A stretch of DNA of 64,000 bases from the NCBI GenBank assembly GCA_010909165.1, contig MU008153.1, positions 930,001 through 994,000 of the forward strand, given 5' to 3'. Shown one piece after another: positions 12,765 to 23,670 of this stretch. How positions within the stretch are numbered: position 1 is the stretch's first letter; the number at the start of each line of letters is the position of its first letter. Source of the DNA: Anthoceros angustus. Lineage: Eukaryota > Streptophyta > Anthocerotopsida > Anthocerotales > Anthocerotaceae. The notes beneath the pieces are model-generated. The model was given only the letters and a program-made list of their open reading frames with translations. It had not been told where the DNA came from and searched no databases. A program made the translations under genes and the position numbers.

Positions 12765-13300
12765 ATCCTTTTCATCTTCATGGTTCCTTTTCATCTTCTT
12801 GGTTCCTTTTCATCTTCATGCTACTTTCTCGTATCTTCATATATAATCTATTTCAATCTTCTTGGTACCTTTTGACATGTTCATGGTCTGTTCCATCTTT
12901 GTAGTGTTTTCTTTGGTCTCCTTGGTCTAGTTCCATCTTCATGGTACATTCTTTGGTCTTTCACAATCGTAGCTTCCTTTGTGGAGCCCTCTGTGGTCTT
13001 TTGCGATTGTGGTTTGTTTCCATTCTAGTACTTCCTCTAGCCTCCACAATATGTTTGCATCTTCTTAGAGCCTTCTCTAATCTCCATGATGTTCCTAGGA
13101 CTTTCTTTGGTCTTTATGATAAGTTTCTATCTTCGTGGTTTGTTTTCAACTTCAAGTTTAGGGCACCTTCTTTAGTATTTGTTGTATGTTCCTATAGTAG
13201 TGGTGCCTTCTTTGGTCTTTATAATATATTTCCATCAATCCTAGTACCTTCTTTGGAATTCATATTGTTTTCCTTTCGTGTTGCCTTTTCTGTTTTGGTG
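12765..13300. repeat. Pyrimidine-rich degenerate tandem repeat
   Basis: A strongly T/C-biased tract made of imperfect copies of words such as TTCATCTTCATGGTTCC, CTTCTTTGGTCTT and TTTCCATCTT. The phasing is irregular, with a typical spacing of 15-40 bp. Open frames across it only translate the bias (Phe, Leu, Ser) and are not called as genes. Confidence 0.7.
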
Positions 13301-13628
13301 ATACCGCTCCCTGAGGGGTGATAGGAGCTAATTAATTAAAATTAATAAAAGTTGAAAATCCAAAATTTATTATATTTTAAATGCCAAATGTGTAAAAATT
13401 TACGCTTAAGATGCCGAAAACAAGGAAAAGGTAACAGAGGCTCAGCTGCAGCCTCAAGAGGTAGCGGAGGCTGCAGGCAGGGAGCAGCGGAGACTGCAGG
13501 CATAAGGTAGCGGAGGCAGTGTTGAGACCATTTCTTGGCAAGATCTCGAGATTTGATCTCAATACTTGCAAGGTATCTCAAATTTGGCTAAAGCTTAGAG
13601 TTCACAATATGTGCCAATATCATGGGCT

Positions 13629-14640
13629 TCAAACTGAGAACCCGCCTAGCATGGACAAATCACGACATGAGAAAGGACATGTGTACATCCTATCACCTGC
13701 TCTAGCACGACCGAGCAGTAGTGTTACTTCCTTCGATAAGCCAGGCCCTTCCATACCTATATCATGCAGAAACTTCACAGTTGGCATCATGTTTTCCTCC
13801 ACACTTAGACCAAGCAATTGAGGTGCATTGTAGATAACCTGATGCACGCAACCAGCAGCCATTCAACAAAGCCAAGGCCACACAAATCTGACATCCGGCC
13901 ATATGATGTACTACATGAGGATTGTCAAAGGAAATCCAAGGCAATTACCCATCTTACCCAGTTCCTTGCGATCAAGCCCCAGGCTCAGAAGGTAGTCTGT
14001 TCAGCGAAGAAAGCTATTCCGATTCCTTAGCAATTGAGGATGCCTTCTAAAGAGCTTGCCCATGAGGGCTAGTTCCACTCCCAAGCTATGAAGGTGTTGA
14101 ATAGTTGGCCTAAAGTCCTAGTGGAGCACAAGTGCAGTAGCAAACCAAAGAAAGGTTTGTCAGAGAAGGAGTCAACTGGTCGAGAGCATAGGCACAAGGG
14201 AAAGAATTACCTGTTCAAGATCATAGCAAAAGAGCCCTACGAACGAGATAACAATCTTGTCGATGTCATCTGTCTTGGCATTGATGACCCTCAGATGATT
14301 CCCTATTGGCATCAAATCCCTCTCTATATTCCTCTCCAGTTGCACGGGCCTTCGTCTCAATAGGACCCCAAAGCGTTTCTTTTGTACGCCTATACCTTCC
14401 AGAAAGGCAAGGAGTGACTCCACTTGGAATTTAGCCTTCGTCTCAATAGGACCCCAAAGTGCTTCTTTTGTACGCCTATACCCTCCAGAAAGGCAAGGAA
14501 TGACTCCACCCAGAATTTAGCATCAGTCAGATGGATATGGTATCGAACGACCAGCTTCTTGAAGTCCCCCGAAGCAACACCTAAGTGATCAACATATTGC
14601 ACATAGGGCTTATTAGAAACTCCAACTAGAGCTTATTACA
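13629..14640 (-). pseudogene. Decayed mTERF-family gene fragment
   Basis: mTERF proteins are organelle-targeted helical-repeat nucleic-acid-binding proteins. On the minus strand, four separated pieces show the family pattern: FVESFLAFLEGIGV-like segments near 14.5-14.4 kb, FRRHPQLLRNRNSFLR and YLLSLGLDRKELGKM near 14.05-13.95 kb, and APQLLGLSVEENMMPTVKFL near 13.83-13.76 kb. The pieces are in the right order but in different frames, with in-frame stops between them. The 5' part carries a 76-bp tandem duplication. No continuous reading frame exists, so this is a pseudogene or fragment. Confidence 0.75.
14356..14520. repeat. 76-bp tandem duplication inside the mTERF relic
   Basis: The segment beginning TTCGTCTCAATAGGACCCC near 14356 recurs near 14432 with a few substitutions (GCGTTTC versus GTGCTTC, CCTTCC versus CCCTCC). 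The copies are adjacent. The substitutions show the duplication is not very recent. Confidence 0.85.
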
Positions 14641-14930
14641 AACTAGGGCTTGTTTGAAGGAAACTAGGATTTTTGTGGAAAATTAGGGCATGTTTAGGGG
14701 ACGTCTATACATATCTATTAGTTCTATATAGATACCTATGTATTCTAATAAATTTTAAAATTTGATAAAATTATTTTTCATAAATTTTGAAATTTTAAAA
14801 ATATAAATATTTATGTTGAGGCTTATTTTTTCCAGAAAATAATTCTTTCGGCATTACCCTGTTGAACCACTTCTCGGGGTACGGTAGTATGTTTCTTTTT
14901 CATTCCCCATCTCAATATAGTCCAACCACA

Positions 14931-15176
14931 GGATCACTTAACCAAGGAGGACATGGGAGAAATTTCTTTCTAGTTTTTCTTTGGAGTACTTTCATTGTTC
15001 ATTATAAAATATTCATATTTTCCATGCTTGCGCTCTCATAGGCATCCGATCGGAGGATCACTTAACCAAGGAAGACATGAGAGAAATTTCTTTCTGGTTA
15101 TTTTTTGGAGTTCTTTCATTGTTCACTATAAAATATGCGTATTTTCCATGCTTGCACTCCATAGGCATAGAAACAA
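14931..15176. repeat. 124-bp tandem duplication, AT-rich
   Basis: GGATCACTTAACCAAGGA starts at 14931 and again at 15055. The two units continue in parallel through TTTCATTGTTCA and TTTTCCATGCTTGC with about 10% differences. No coding content. The surrounding 14.64-15.5 kb is AT-rich and otherwise featureless. Confidence 0.85.
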
Positions 15177-15519
15177 GTGGATTACCTGCGCACATTCCTA
15201 CTCTATGCCCCTCGACCCTCACCCTTGACCCCTCGCTCCTCACCCCTCACCCTCTTATAAATGTTTTAATGTAAATATACTCGTGTCCTTGCCCTTCTAC
15301 TCCTTGGAACCTCACACTTGCTCCAATGGCCGGGTGTAGGTCGCACACTTTAGCGCTATCCATTTTCGGAGCTAGTTGATCCGGCAGGTGAGTTGTTACA
15401 TTCTCCTTAGCAGATTTCAACTTCCATGACCACGGTCGTGTTATCTTAATCAATTAACACCCCTTGTGGGATCTAAGTTAGCACGCATTTTGGCATTGTA
15501 ACCACTACTTTAAAAAAAA

Positions 15520-16205
15520 AAAATATTCGACTTTATCATTCGACTCGTAGTCAAATATTATTTATGAAATAGTCAAATAAATAGTAGAAGTCTAATAAAT
15601 AGTAGATGTTGAATAAATTTTACAAGTCTAATAATCTGAATACTAATTCAATTAATATTTATGTATTCGACTTAAGACCTCTAAGAGTCTAATATTATGA
15701 ATACTTATTTGAATTCACGTTTTCAATTTAAGGTTTTTAAGAGTTGAATAACATGCATACTTATTCAGTTTGTATTCATGTACTGTACTAGAGATTTGTA
15801 AGCGTCGAATAATATGATTACTTATTTGACTTGTATTCATGTATTCGACTTAAGTCCTCTAAGACTCGAATAATATGGCTACTTAGTGGACTTAAAAATT
15901 CATGTCTTTGTCCGAAGACTTTTAAAAGTCAAATAACTCGACTTGGATTCATGTATTCGACTTGGATTCATATATTTGACTTAAGTCCTGTAAAAGTCGA
16001 ATAATATGGCTACTTATTGGACTTAAATTCATGTCTTTGACTGAAGACTTTTAAAACTCAAATAACATGAATATTTATTCGAATTGGATTCATGTATTCG
16101 ACTTAAGAGTGGAATAATAGAAATACTTATTCAACCTATTCAATTCATAATCATGTATTCAACTCAAGATTTTAAGAATCGAATAATATGAATACGTCAT
16201 ATTCT
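15520..16205. repeat. AT-rich satellite-like repeat of TATTCGACTTAAG words
   Basis: About eight imperfect copies of a roughly 80-90 bp unit. Each contains a phrase like ATTCATGTATTCGACTTAAG, a CTCTAAGAGTCGAATAATATG phrase and an ACTTATTCGACTT phrase. TCGAATA and TATTCGA alternate in opposite orientations, so the array is rich in potential stem-loops. It runs up to the left edge of the retrotransposon block at 16386. Confidence 0.8.
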
Positions 16206-16385
16206 CAATGACTACTTAACTTGGCTTAAAAAAGGTTGTGCGCCCCTATACCACAAGGACCACCAAGTATTCTAAGCTTTTTAAAGAGTAAAGATGTTTT
16301 GTCGTTGTTGTTACTCTCACCAATGAGCCCTCCAATTTTGTACGCGTCGGCCTCTGTCTATTATACATCAATGTCTACATTGTAG

Positions 16386-18535
16386 GTACCGAAAAAGAAA
16401 GTAATTAATTTTGTTGTATATCTTAGATTAAGTGGGGTTAAGTCGTGCTTGGGAGGACTTAGTTATGTTGGTCTTAATAGAGTTGAGTGTCCTCATGTTT
16501 TTGGTTGATTTTTATTTGGTTTTTCTTCATGGTTATTTAAGAACTACCGTAATCGAGTTGTGATGTTGCTCCTACCATATTCAAGCGGCTCCTCATATTT
16601 CATGCATCCGGCTGTGCTGCTCCTCGTGTATCATCCAGCTCCGCTTGTACCATATTACAGAGCTCTTTGCTGCTCCTCATGGCCGTAAGCACATGTTTTT
16701 TTTGGAATGAAAAGGTTTACTCAATATATTTATATGATTCTCTAACACGGTAGAATCTTTGAAGCCTTGGAAGTTCTGTTTGAGACCAACATCCGAGAAG
16801 CTTGGAGGAGCTGGAACCTGCGGCATAGAGGAAGTTGAGGTGGAGCACCCCACCTACAGCATTATGCAGGAGGACTACGAATACGACGAGGAGGCAGAGG
16901 AGTAATGGAAAGAGGTGTATCAGGTACAGGATGCACCACTAGGACCACGGTATCCTAAGACCATGTATCCATCAGCGGGGGAACCCTCGATGTCGTGAGC
17001 ACCACGCACGTGATCGAATGGGGGCAATGCGCCCTAAGGCATTCTTCGTTCGTTTAAGAATGCCCTAAGGCATTCTTCGTTCGTTTAAGAATGCCCTAAG
17101 GCATTCTTCGTTCGTTTAAGAATGCCCTAAGGCATTCTTTGTTTGTCTAAGAATGTCCTAAGGCATTCTTCGTTCGTCTAAGAATGCACAAACGAACGAA
17201 GAATGTCTTTAGGGGTTAGGGAATTTGTGCCCTAAGGCATTCTTCGTTCGTCTTTGCTTCTCCTCATGGACTGTAAGCAATCTGGACATATGGCCGGTAG
17301 TACGTTGTGCCCTAATCCCCAGACACGGACGGTATGGTATGCTACACCCGCCGGAGAGCCGCGACCTCCCACGCCGCCCACCTCTAAAACCATGCCAGCG
17401 CTGCAAACAGAGGATGCACAGTTAGCCTTGAGGGAGGAGGCCTCCTCAGGACCACAAGAGGTTGAGGACAACGGGGGAACGGGGGGCCAAGAAAGAAGGG
17501 AACACGGAACGGAGGTTCTGGAAGTATCCACACGAAGCAAACGGCGGGACAGGTGTAAGTGTAGGCAATTGAAGCGGAAGAAGTCCACAGGGAGTACCTC
17601 GGAGACAGAGGAGGGGGCAGGACCGGGAGGTCTGGTAGAAGGAAAAACAGCTTAGAAGACGAATTCAACCGATGATGGGGAGTCAATACAGGTAACTTGT
17701 CACAGCCGTGGCTATAGCGGCTACGACAAGACGCTCGGGCAGATGGACCTACAGCCATACGACAGGTCTGAAACGAGTTCAAGGTATTAGAAAGGGAAGT
17801 ACGCTCGTAGTTACCACCATAATTTCGTGATTAGTAAACCAAGGAAAACCCCGTAACGGGATCCAGGTCCGTTACTTATGGTTGGCACGCCTTCTTGGCC
17901 CGTGACTTCCGATCTGTAAGGCACATTCAGAATGAGATCAGACGGTAGCGCCACAAGTTGCACAATCCTTACTGGGAAATCGTGGTTGTGGCATTTGTAT
18001 CGAGCCGATTCCGGTCCTCGGCAGTAGCAGGATCTTTGTTATCGGATCGCTTCGCGGAACAAGTCCGTAGATACAAGATGAGCGACATCATACCACTTGC
18101 AGAGTTGGAGAAGAGGATCTCCAGCGGGAGCGAGGAGGACAATTCCCTGCTGGGCATCGGAGAACGAGTGAGAAGGAGATCCGAGCGCCGGCATCAGAAG
18201 AGCGAAGGGCGCATCACAGATCTGCAGGTCCTTGGCCAAGAACCTGTAGAAAATCCGAGTCAGAAGAGACGGAGAGAATTGCTTCAGCAGCAGCGCCGGG
18301 AGCAGGCGGACCGAGAGTTGGTGTACCTGACGGAGACATACGCAAGACGAGGAGACCCGGAGCCGGAGGTAGAATACGCCACAGAACCCACGCCGAGGCG
18401 ACGGGGCCGTCCTCGAAAACGAGGAAATCCAGCGGCCTTCCTGTTGCGAGGTAAGTCACAATTGGGAGTCCAAGACGGGGATTTGGACCAATCTTCCCGG
18501 GCCGGACGACTGTGCACCCCACAACGGCAACATTG
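16386..18535 (+). repeat. First copy of tandem LTR-gag block
   Basis: Runs from TACCGAAAAAGAAAGTAATT to ACGGCAACATTGGT, where the second copy starts abruptly. It contains an LTR-like part (ATTTAAGAACTACCG leader, GCTGCTCCTCATGG words), a hairpin repeat array, a degraded primer-binding site around 17994-18005, and an open gag N-terminus (MSDIIPLAELEKR) at 18078-18540 that stays in frame longer than in the second copy. It differs from copy two mostly by many small indels. Confidence 0.85.
17029..17257. repeat. 31-bp hairpin repeat array in block copy one (five direct units)
   Basis: Five adjacent units of the pattern AATGCCCTAAGGCATT then CTTCGTTCGTTTAAG. AATGCC and GGCATT are reverse complements, so each unit can form a small hairpin. 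An inverted piece (CAAACGAACGAAGAATG) and one more direct unit follow, giving a larger potential foldback. Confidence 0.9.
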
Positions 18536-19168
18536 GTACCAAAAGAAAGTAATTAATTTTGTTGTATATCTTAGATTAAGTGGGGTTAAGTCGTGCTTGG
18601 GAGGACTTAGTTATGTTGGTCTTAATAGAGTTGAGTGTCCTCATGTTTTTGGTTGATTTTATTTGGTTTTCTTCATGGTTATTTAAGAACTACCGTAATC
18701 GAGTTGTGATGTTGCTCCTACCATATTCAAGCGGCTCCTCATATTTCATGCATCCGTCGCTCCTCGTATCATCCAGCTCCGCTTGTACCATATTACAGAG
18801 CTCTTTGCTGCTCCTCATGGCCGTAAGCACATGTTTTTTTTGGAATGAAAAGGTTTACTCAATATATTTATATGATTCTCTAACACGGTAGAATCTTTGA
18901 AGCCTTGGAAGTTCTGTTTGAGACCAACATCCGAGAAGCTTGGAGGAGCTGGAACCTGCGGCATAGAGGAAGTTGAGGTGGAGCACCCCACCTACAGCAT
19001 TATGCAGGAGGACTACGAATACGACGAGGAGGCAGAGGAGTAATGGAAAGAGGTGTATCAGGTACAGGATGCACCACTAGGACCACGGTATCCTAAGACC
19101 ATGTATCCATCAGCGGGGGAACCCTCGATGTCGTGAGCACCACAGTTGCCGCATCGAATGGGGGCAAT

Positions 19169-19366
19169 GCGCCCTAAGGCATTCTTCGTTCGTTTAAGAA
19201 TGCCCTAAGGCATTCTTCGTTCGTTTAAGAATGCCCTAAGGCATTCTTTGTTTGTCTAAGAATGTCCTAAGGCATTCTTCGTTCGTCTAAGAATGCACAA
19301 ACGAACGAAGAATGTCTTTAGGGGTTAGGGAATTTGTGCCCTAAGGCATTCTTCGTTCGTCTTTGC
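19169..19366. repeat. 31-bp hairpin repeat array in block copy two (four direct units)
   Basis: Same array as at 17029 but with four direct units instead of five, followed by the same inverted piece and terminal unit. One unit gained or lost is the expected behaviour of a tandem array. Confidence 0.9.
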
Positions 19367-20079
19367 TTCTCCTCATGGACTGTAAGCAATCTGGACATAT
19401 GGCCGGTAGTACGTTGTGCCCTAATCCTGCAACCTGACGGTATGGTATGCTACACCCGACGGAGAGCGCGACCTCCCACGCCGCCCACCTCTAAAACCAT
19501 GCCAGCGCTGCAACAGAGGATGCACTTAGCCTTGAGGGAGGAGGCCTCAGACCACAAGAGGTTGAGGACAACGGGGGCCAAGAAAGAAGGGAACAGGCGG
19601 AGGTTGGAAGTATCCACAGAAGCAAACGGCGGACAGTGTAAGTGTAGGCAATTGAGGCGGAAGAAGTCCACAGAGTACCTCGGAGGCGGAGGAGGCGGGA
19701 CCGGAGGTCCGTAGAAGGAAAACAAATTAGAAGACGAATTCAACTGATGGGGAGTCAATATGTAACTCACCACTGTGGCTATAGCGGCTACGACAAGACG
19801 CTCGGGCAGATGGACCTACAGCCATACGACAGGTCTGAAACGAGTTCAAGGTATTAGAAAGGGAAGTACGCTCGTAGTTACCACCATAATTTCGTGATTA
19901 GTAAACCAAGGAAAACCCCGTAACGGGATCCAGGTCCGTTACTTATGGTTGGCACGGCCTTCTTGGCCCGTGACTTCCAGTCTGTACTTAAGGCACATTC
20001 AGCCCAGAATGAGATCAGCGTATTTGCAGCGCTCACAAGTTGCACAATCCTTGCGCTGGGAAATCAGGGTTGTGGCATT

Positions 20080-20092
20080 TGGTATCAGAGCC
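20080..20092 (+). other. Primer-binding site (initiator-tRNA-Met type)
   Basis: TGGTATCAGAGCC is the standard plant retrotransposon primer-binding site complementary to the 3' end of initiator tRNA-Met. It sits two bases after a CA that would close the LTR and about 70 bp before the first gag methionine. Confidence 0.85.
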
Positions 20093-20164
20093 AGTTTCCG
20101 GTCCTCGACAGCGCAGGATCTTTGTTATCGGATCGTCGGCTGTGAACAAGTCCGTAGATACAAG

Positions 20165-22077
20165 ATGAGCGACATCATACCACTTGCAGAGTTGGAGAAG
20201 AGGATCTCCAGCGGGAGCGAGGAGGACAATTCCCTGCTGGGCATCGGAGAACGAGTGAGAAGGAGATCCAGCGCCGCATCAAGAGCGAAGGCACAGACCG
20301 CAGGTCCTTGGCCAAGAACCCAGAAAATCCGAGTCAAGAGACGGAGAGAATTGCTTCAGCAGGACGGAGCGTGACCGAGAGTTGGTGTACAGCGGAGACA
20401 TACGCAGACGAGGAGACCCGAGCCGAGGTAGAATACGCCATAACCCACGCCGAGGCGACGGGGCCGTCCTCGAAAACGAGGAAATCCAGCGGCCTTCCTG
20501 TTGCGAGGTAAGTCACAATTGGGAGTCCAAGACGGGGATTTGGACCAATCTTCCCCGGAGCGCGGGCCGGGACGAATTGCACCCACAACGGCAACATTGG
20601 TCAGCCAGCAAGAGCGGAACGAGGTCAATCAGGGGCAAGATTGGGAAGCCCGTACCGAGAGGGTGGAGCGTACGTGCGCTGAGATTACCGGCAACCTAAC
20701 CGCCCAGGGCCGTCAGCTGAGGGAAGTGGAAGCCGCCGTGTCTCGAATCGAGACACAGGCGCAGGAGAGCCAGGCCCGCGTCGAACGACAGCTCGATGGA
20801 GTTCTTCAGGCGCTGGGCCACACGGGACTGACCACACCTGACACCTCGAACCTGCCTCACCAGAGTAGGCGGTTAGATGAGCCACAACCCGACTCGATGC
20901 TGCCGACAATGGAAGAGGCACAACAAGAGGGTTACGGGCGGGTACCTATCGGCCCCATGGTCGAGACTCACCAGTGAGTCCCGGGGTTCGTGGGGTGACC
21001 CGGACTGGGGGCGAAGATGAGAGCCTAAAGAGGCTCTTGGTAGACCTGTTGCCAGGAGAGCGAGAGAATCCAGAAATCCAGGCCTTAGTCCGGAGGCTAC
21101 ACATGATGCGATACGAGAATTACGAGACACAGAAGGGAAAATCCACCCTAGACCCCAGATCTATCGAGGAGGAGCTGATCCCGTTCAGGCCCAGAGGACT
21201 CCTCGACAAGGACCTGCAGCGCAAAATTAAAACCTCCACCTTCGATGGCACGAACAAGGATGCACAGAACACGTATGACTGGATAGACAAAATGGAGAAG
21301 TACCTAGGATCGAGCGATAAGGACGACCGGCAGAAGATCCAGTTCTGTATAATGAGTCTGGAAGGTTATGCGTACCGCTGGTGGCGTCAAAGGGAACGGC
21401 AAGTGGACCTTGGCATGGAAACACCCATCCATTCATGGGCTGTGTTCCGGCAGGTGTTCTTGACCCAGTTCCTACCTGTCAACCACAGGAAAGAACTGTA
21501 TCATGAGTTCCGGACAATCACCGAGCACAGCACGGTTCAGGAGTACTGTGATCGTTTCTTACAACTCACTCTTGACATGCCCGGATTAGACGAGGAGCAG
21601 AAGGTAGAAAAATTCATCGATGGTTTGCGACAGGAGCTGCGTGCAGATGTTTACCAAACTAATCCCGCAACGTTGGTCGATGCTATGCGAGCAGCCATCA
21701 ACTACGGGACCAACAAGTATAAATACCTACCTGCACCACCGGCCAACCGGGTTAGTAAATCAGCACAAGCAACAGACAAGAAGCCCACATTCAAACTGCT
21801 GTCGAAACAGGAGAGGAAGACCTACTATGAAAAGAGGTTATGTTTCACTTGTGCGTCCCCGGACCATTCATCCAAGGCATGCCCTCATCGGAGGGAGTTT
21901 TTTACCTGGCTGAAGGAACGGGTCAGACAACCAAGGGGCTGGGGACCCCTGCCAAACAAGGTCACGCAATCAGGATCGAAGAGGAGGGTGATCAGGAGGA
22001 GCAGACCCATACCCTCGCAGCTGCGGTCCAAACGTACCTGGAAGGGGGGTCCCCACAGCCGCTCAGACATGTACCGG
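20165..22077 (+). pseudogene. Gypsy gag polyprotein, frame-broken
   Basis: The N-terminal part starts MSDIIPLAELEKR at 20165 and loses frame near 20330. A coiled-coil-rich section follows at 20500-20974 (ERVERTCAEITGNL, VEAAVSRIETQAQ). From about 21000 one long frame carries the retrotransposon gag domain (WIDKMEKYL, YAYRWWRQRE, FRQVFLTQF, EYCDRFLQL) and ends with a zinc knuckle C-x2-C-x4-H-x4-C at CFTCASPDHSSKAC. It forms the capsid of the element. At least three frame breaks exclude a full-length product. Confidence 0.85.
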
Positions 22078-22628
22078 TGAAGTTGTTAGTCGGCCTGGCA
22101 GACATGAAGGCCACGGCCTTGCTGGACTCGGGGGCCAGCCATAATTACATCTCACGGTCGGCAGCGGGGAGGGCGGGCCTGCTGATCCAAGACACAGGAC
22201 AGTACTCGACGGTTATCACAGCACTCAATGAACGGGATGTCAACAAGGAGGAATGGACTGACGCTGTGCTTACCTTCCCTGGAGGATATTCAAAGGAATT
22301 ACACTTCACGGTGATGCCTAGTCTCTGCCATGACGTGATCATAGGGAAACCATGGCTCGCTGCGCATTCTGACCACTTGAAGGTAGACTGGGCCACCAAT
22401 GTGGTGGAATTAGCCATAAACAATCAACTGTTTGTCATGCAATGGGAGAGCCACCTCCCAGACAAACATCTGTATGCCGTTTCAGCGCTTAATAAAGCAA
22501 CAGCCCGAGGGCATTTCTTGTACATAGTAAGGTTAAAACGGGTCCCACCCTTGGAGGGAACAGTTGAGTCAAGGGAGACATCACGCAGAACTGAATCTTC
22601 TGCATATCGTCCTTCTCCGTGGCATTGA
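21950..22628 (+). pseudogene. Gypsy aspartic protease segment
   Basis: In another frame overlapping the end of gag. The active-site triad context is LLDSGASHNYIS near 22115-22150, followed by LTFPGGYSKELHF and DVIIGKPWLAAH, typical of retropepsin domains of chromovirus-like gypsy elements. It would cleave the gag-pol polyprotein. The frame runs into a stop at 22628 and RT continues in a different frame. Confidence 0.85.
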
Positions 22629-22639
22629 GGTACTTATCC

Positions 22640-23400
22640 AATTTATCCAACCAGTCGTTGCCAAACAAAAAGAGCAGGAGGATCTGTTACCGGAGTACAT
22701 GAAGAACTTGCTCCAGGAATTCCGTGATGTGTTTGAAGAACCCACAGAACTTCCCCCCAGGCGGGCTGTTGATCATCGCATCGACCTAATACCCGGACAC
22801 AAACCCGTCAGTATTCCACCTTACCGAACATCAACCGCAGAAGGTGAAGAAATTAAAAGGCAGGTAGATGACTTCCTGCAGCGAGGGTTTGTCCCACCGT
22901 CTGTCTCACCGTTTGGTGCCCCAGTTCTGCTAGTAGCCAAGCCAGACGGAGCCTGGCGACTTTGCATCGACTACAGGGCACTCAACAAAGCCACGGTGAG
23001 GAATGTTTACCAGATGCCGCGGATTGACGAGATTTTGGACCAGCTGCATGGTGCCAAGTTTTTCACAAAGATTGACCTCAGATCTGGCTTCCACCAGATC
23101 CGCATCCATGAGGGGGATGAGTTCAAAACTGCCTTCAGGACTCGCCACGGGCACTTCGAATTTGTGGTCATGCCCTTTGGGCTGACCAATGCCCCGGCGA
23201 CCTTCCAATGCCTGATGCAAGAGATCTTAAGACCCTTGCTCGGGCGGGGCGTGGAGGCCTTCCTTGATGACATTTTGATCTACACACCAGATGCAAAATC
23301 ACATTACAAACTGGTGGCACAGGTCTTGGAACTTCTACGAAAACACAAGCTCCTAGCAAAGAAGAGCAAATGTGTCTTCATGCAGGCTGAATGCGAGTAG
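22640..23400 (+). pseudogene. Gypsy reverse transcriptase, truncated
   Basis: Shows the usual order VDHRIDLIPG, PPYRTSTAEGEEI, SPFGAPVLLVAKPDG, RLCIDYRALN, FFTKIDLRSGFHQIRI, VMPFGLTNAPATFQ and the catalytic AFLDDILIY (DD pair). It stops at KKSKCVFMQAECE. The thumb, RNase H and integrase core that should follow are missing; the next recognisable piece is the integrase tail at 23480. Confidence 0.9.
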
Positions 23401-23479
23401 GGTTTGTTGAGCATACGGAAGACAAAGAGGAGGCCTAACTAAGGATGCAACTAGTACACAATTAGCACAAGATCTGGTA

Positions 23480-23670
23480 TGATCGGAGGTTGCGCAATCA
23501 AGAGTATATGAAGGAGGGGGACTTGGCCCTCCTTTATGACAGTCGTTATATGCATTTTCTGGGAAAGCTTCACCTAAGATAGATGGGTCCGTACCCAGTG
23601 GTAAAGGTATATGAAAATGGGTTTGTTCAATTGCGGCAATTAGATGGGGCAAGGAGGGCTGGGGCATAAA
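23480..23670 (+). pseudogene. Gypsy integrase C-terminal (GPY/F-type) remnant
   Basis: In one frame from about 23485 I read RRLRNQEYMKEGDLALLYD, then after an in-frame stop MGPYPVVKVYENGFVQL. This is the basic, GPY-motif region downstream of the integrase core. It directly follows the truncated RT, so roughly 2 kb of pol has been deleted. Confidence 0.75.

Larger units (their letters stand above)
18536..20597 (+). repeat. Second copy of tandem LTR-gag block
   Basis: Parallels 16386-18535 over its whole length, then continues into the rest of gag. It carries an intact-looking primer-binding site at 20080-20092 but several short deletions in the gag start that break its frame (for example around 20275-20400). 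The LTR part probably ends in CA at about 20077, two bases before the primer-binding site. Confidence 0.85.
16386..23670 (+). mobile_element. Ty3/gypsy retrotransposon, rearranged and internally deleted
   Basis: Reading rightwards: a 2.1-kb block of LTR-like sequence plus gag start, a second copy of that block, a primer-binding site, gag, aspartic protease, RT, then directly the GPY-type integrase tail. RNase H and the catalytic integrase core are absent, so it cannot be autonomous. No 3' LTR is recognisable; the tail ends around 23.67 kb in AT-rich sequence. Confidence 0.85.

Noticed and set aside
12941-13321. 126-codon plus-strand frame rich in Phe, Leu and Ser
   Set aside because: Translates a pyrimidine-rich degenerate repeat.
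17029-17257. CRISPR-like regular repeat array
   Set aside because: Units are contiguous with no unique spacers and lie in a plant retrotransposon; this is a minisatellite.
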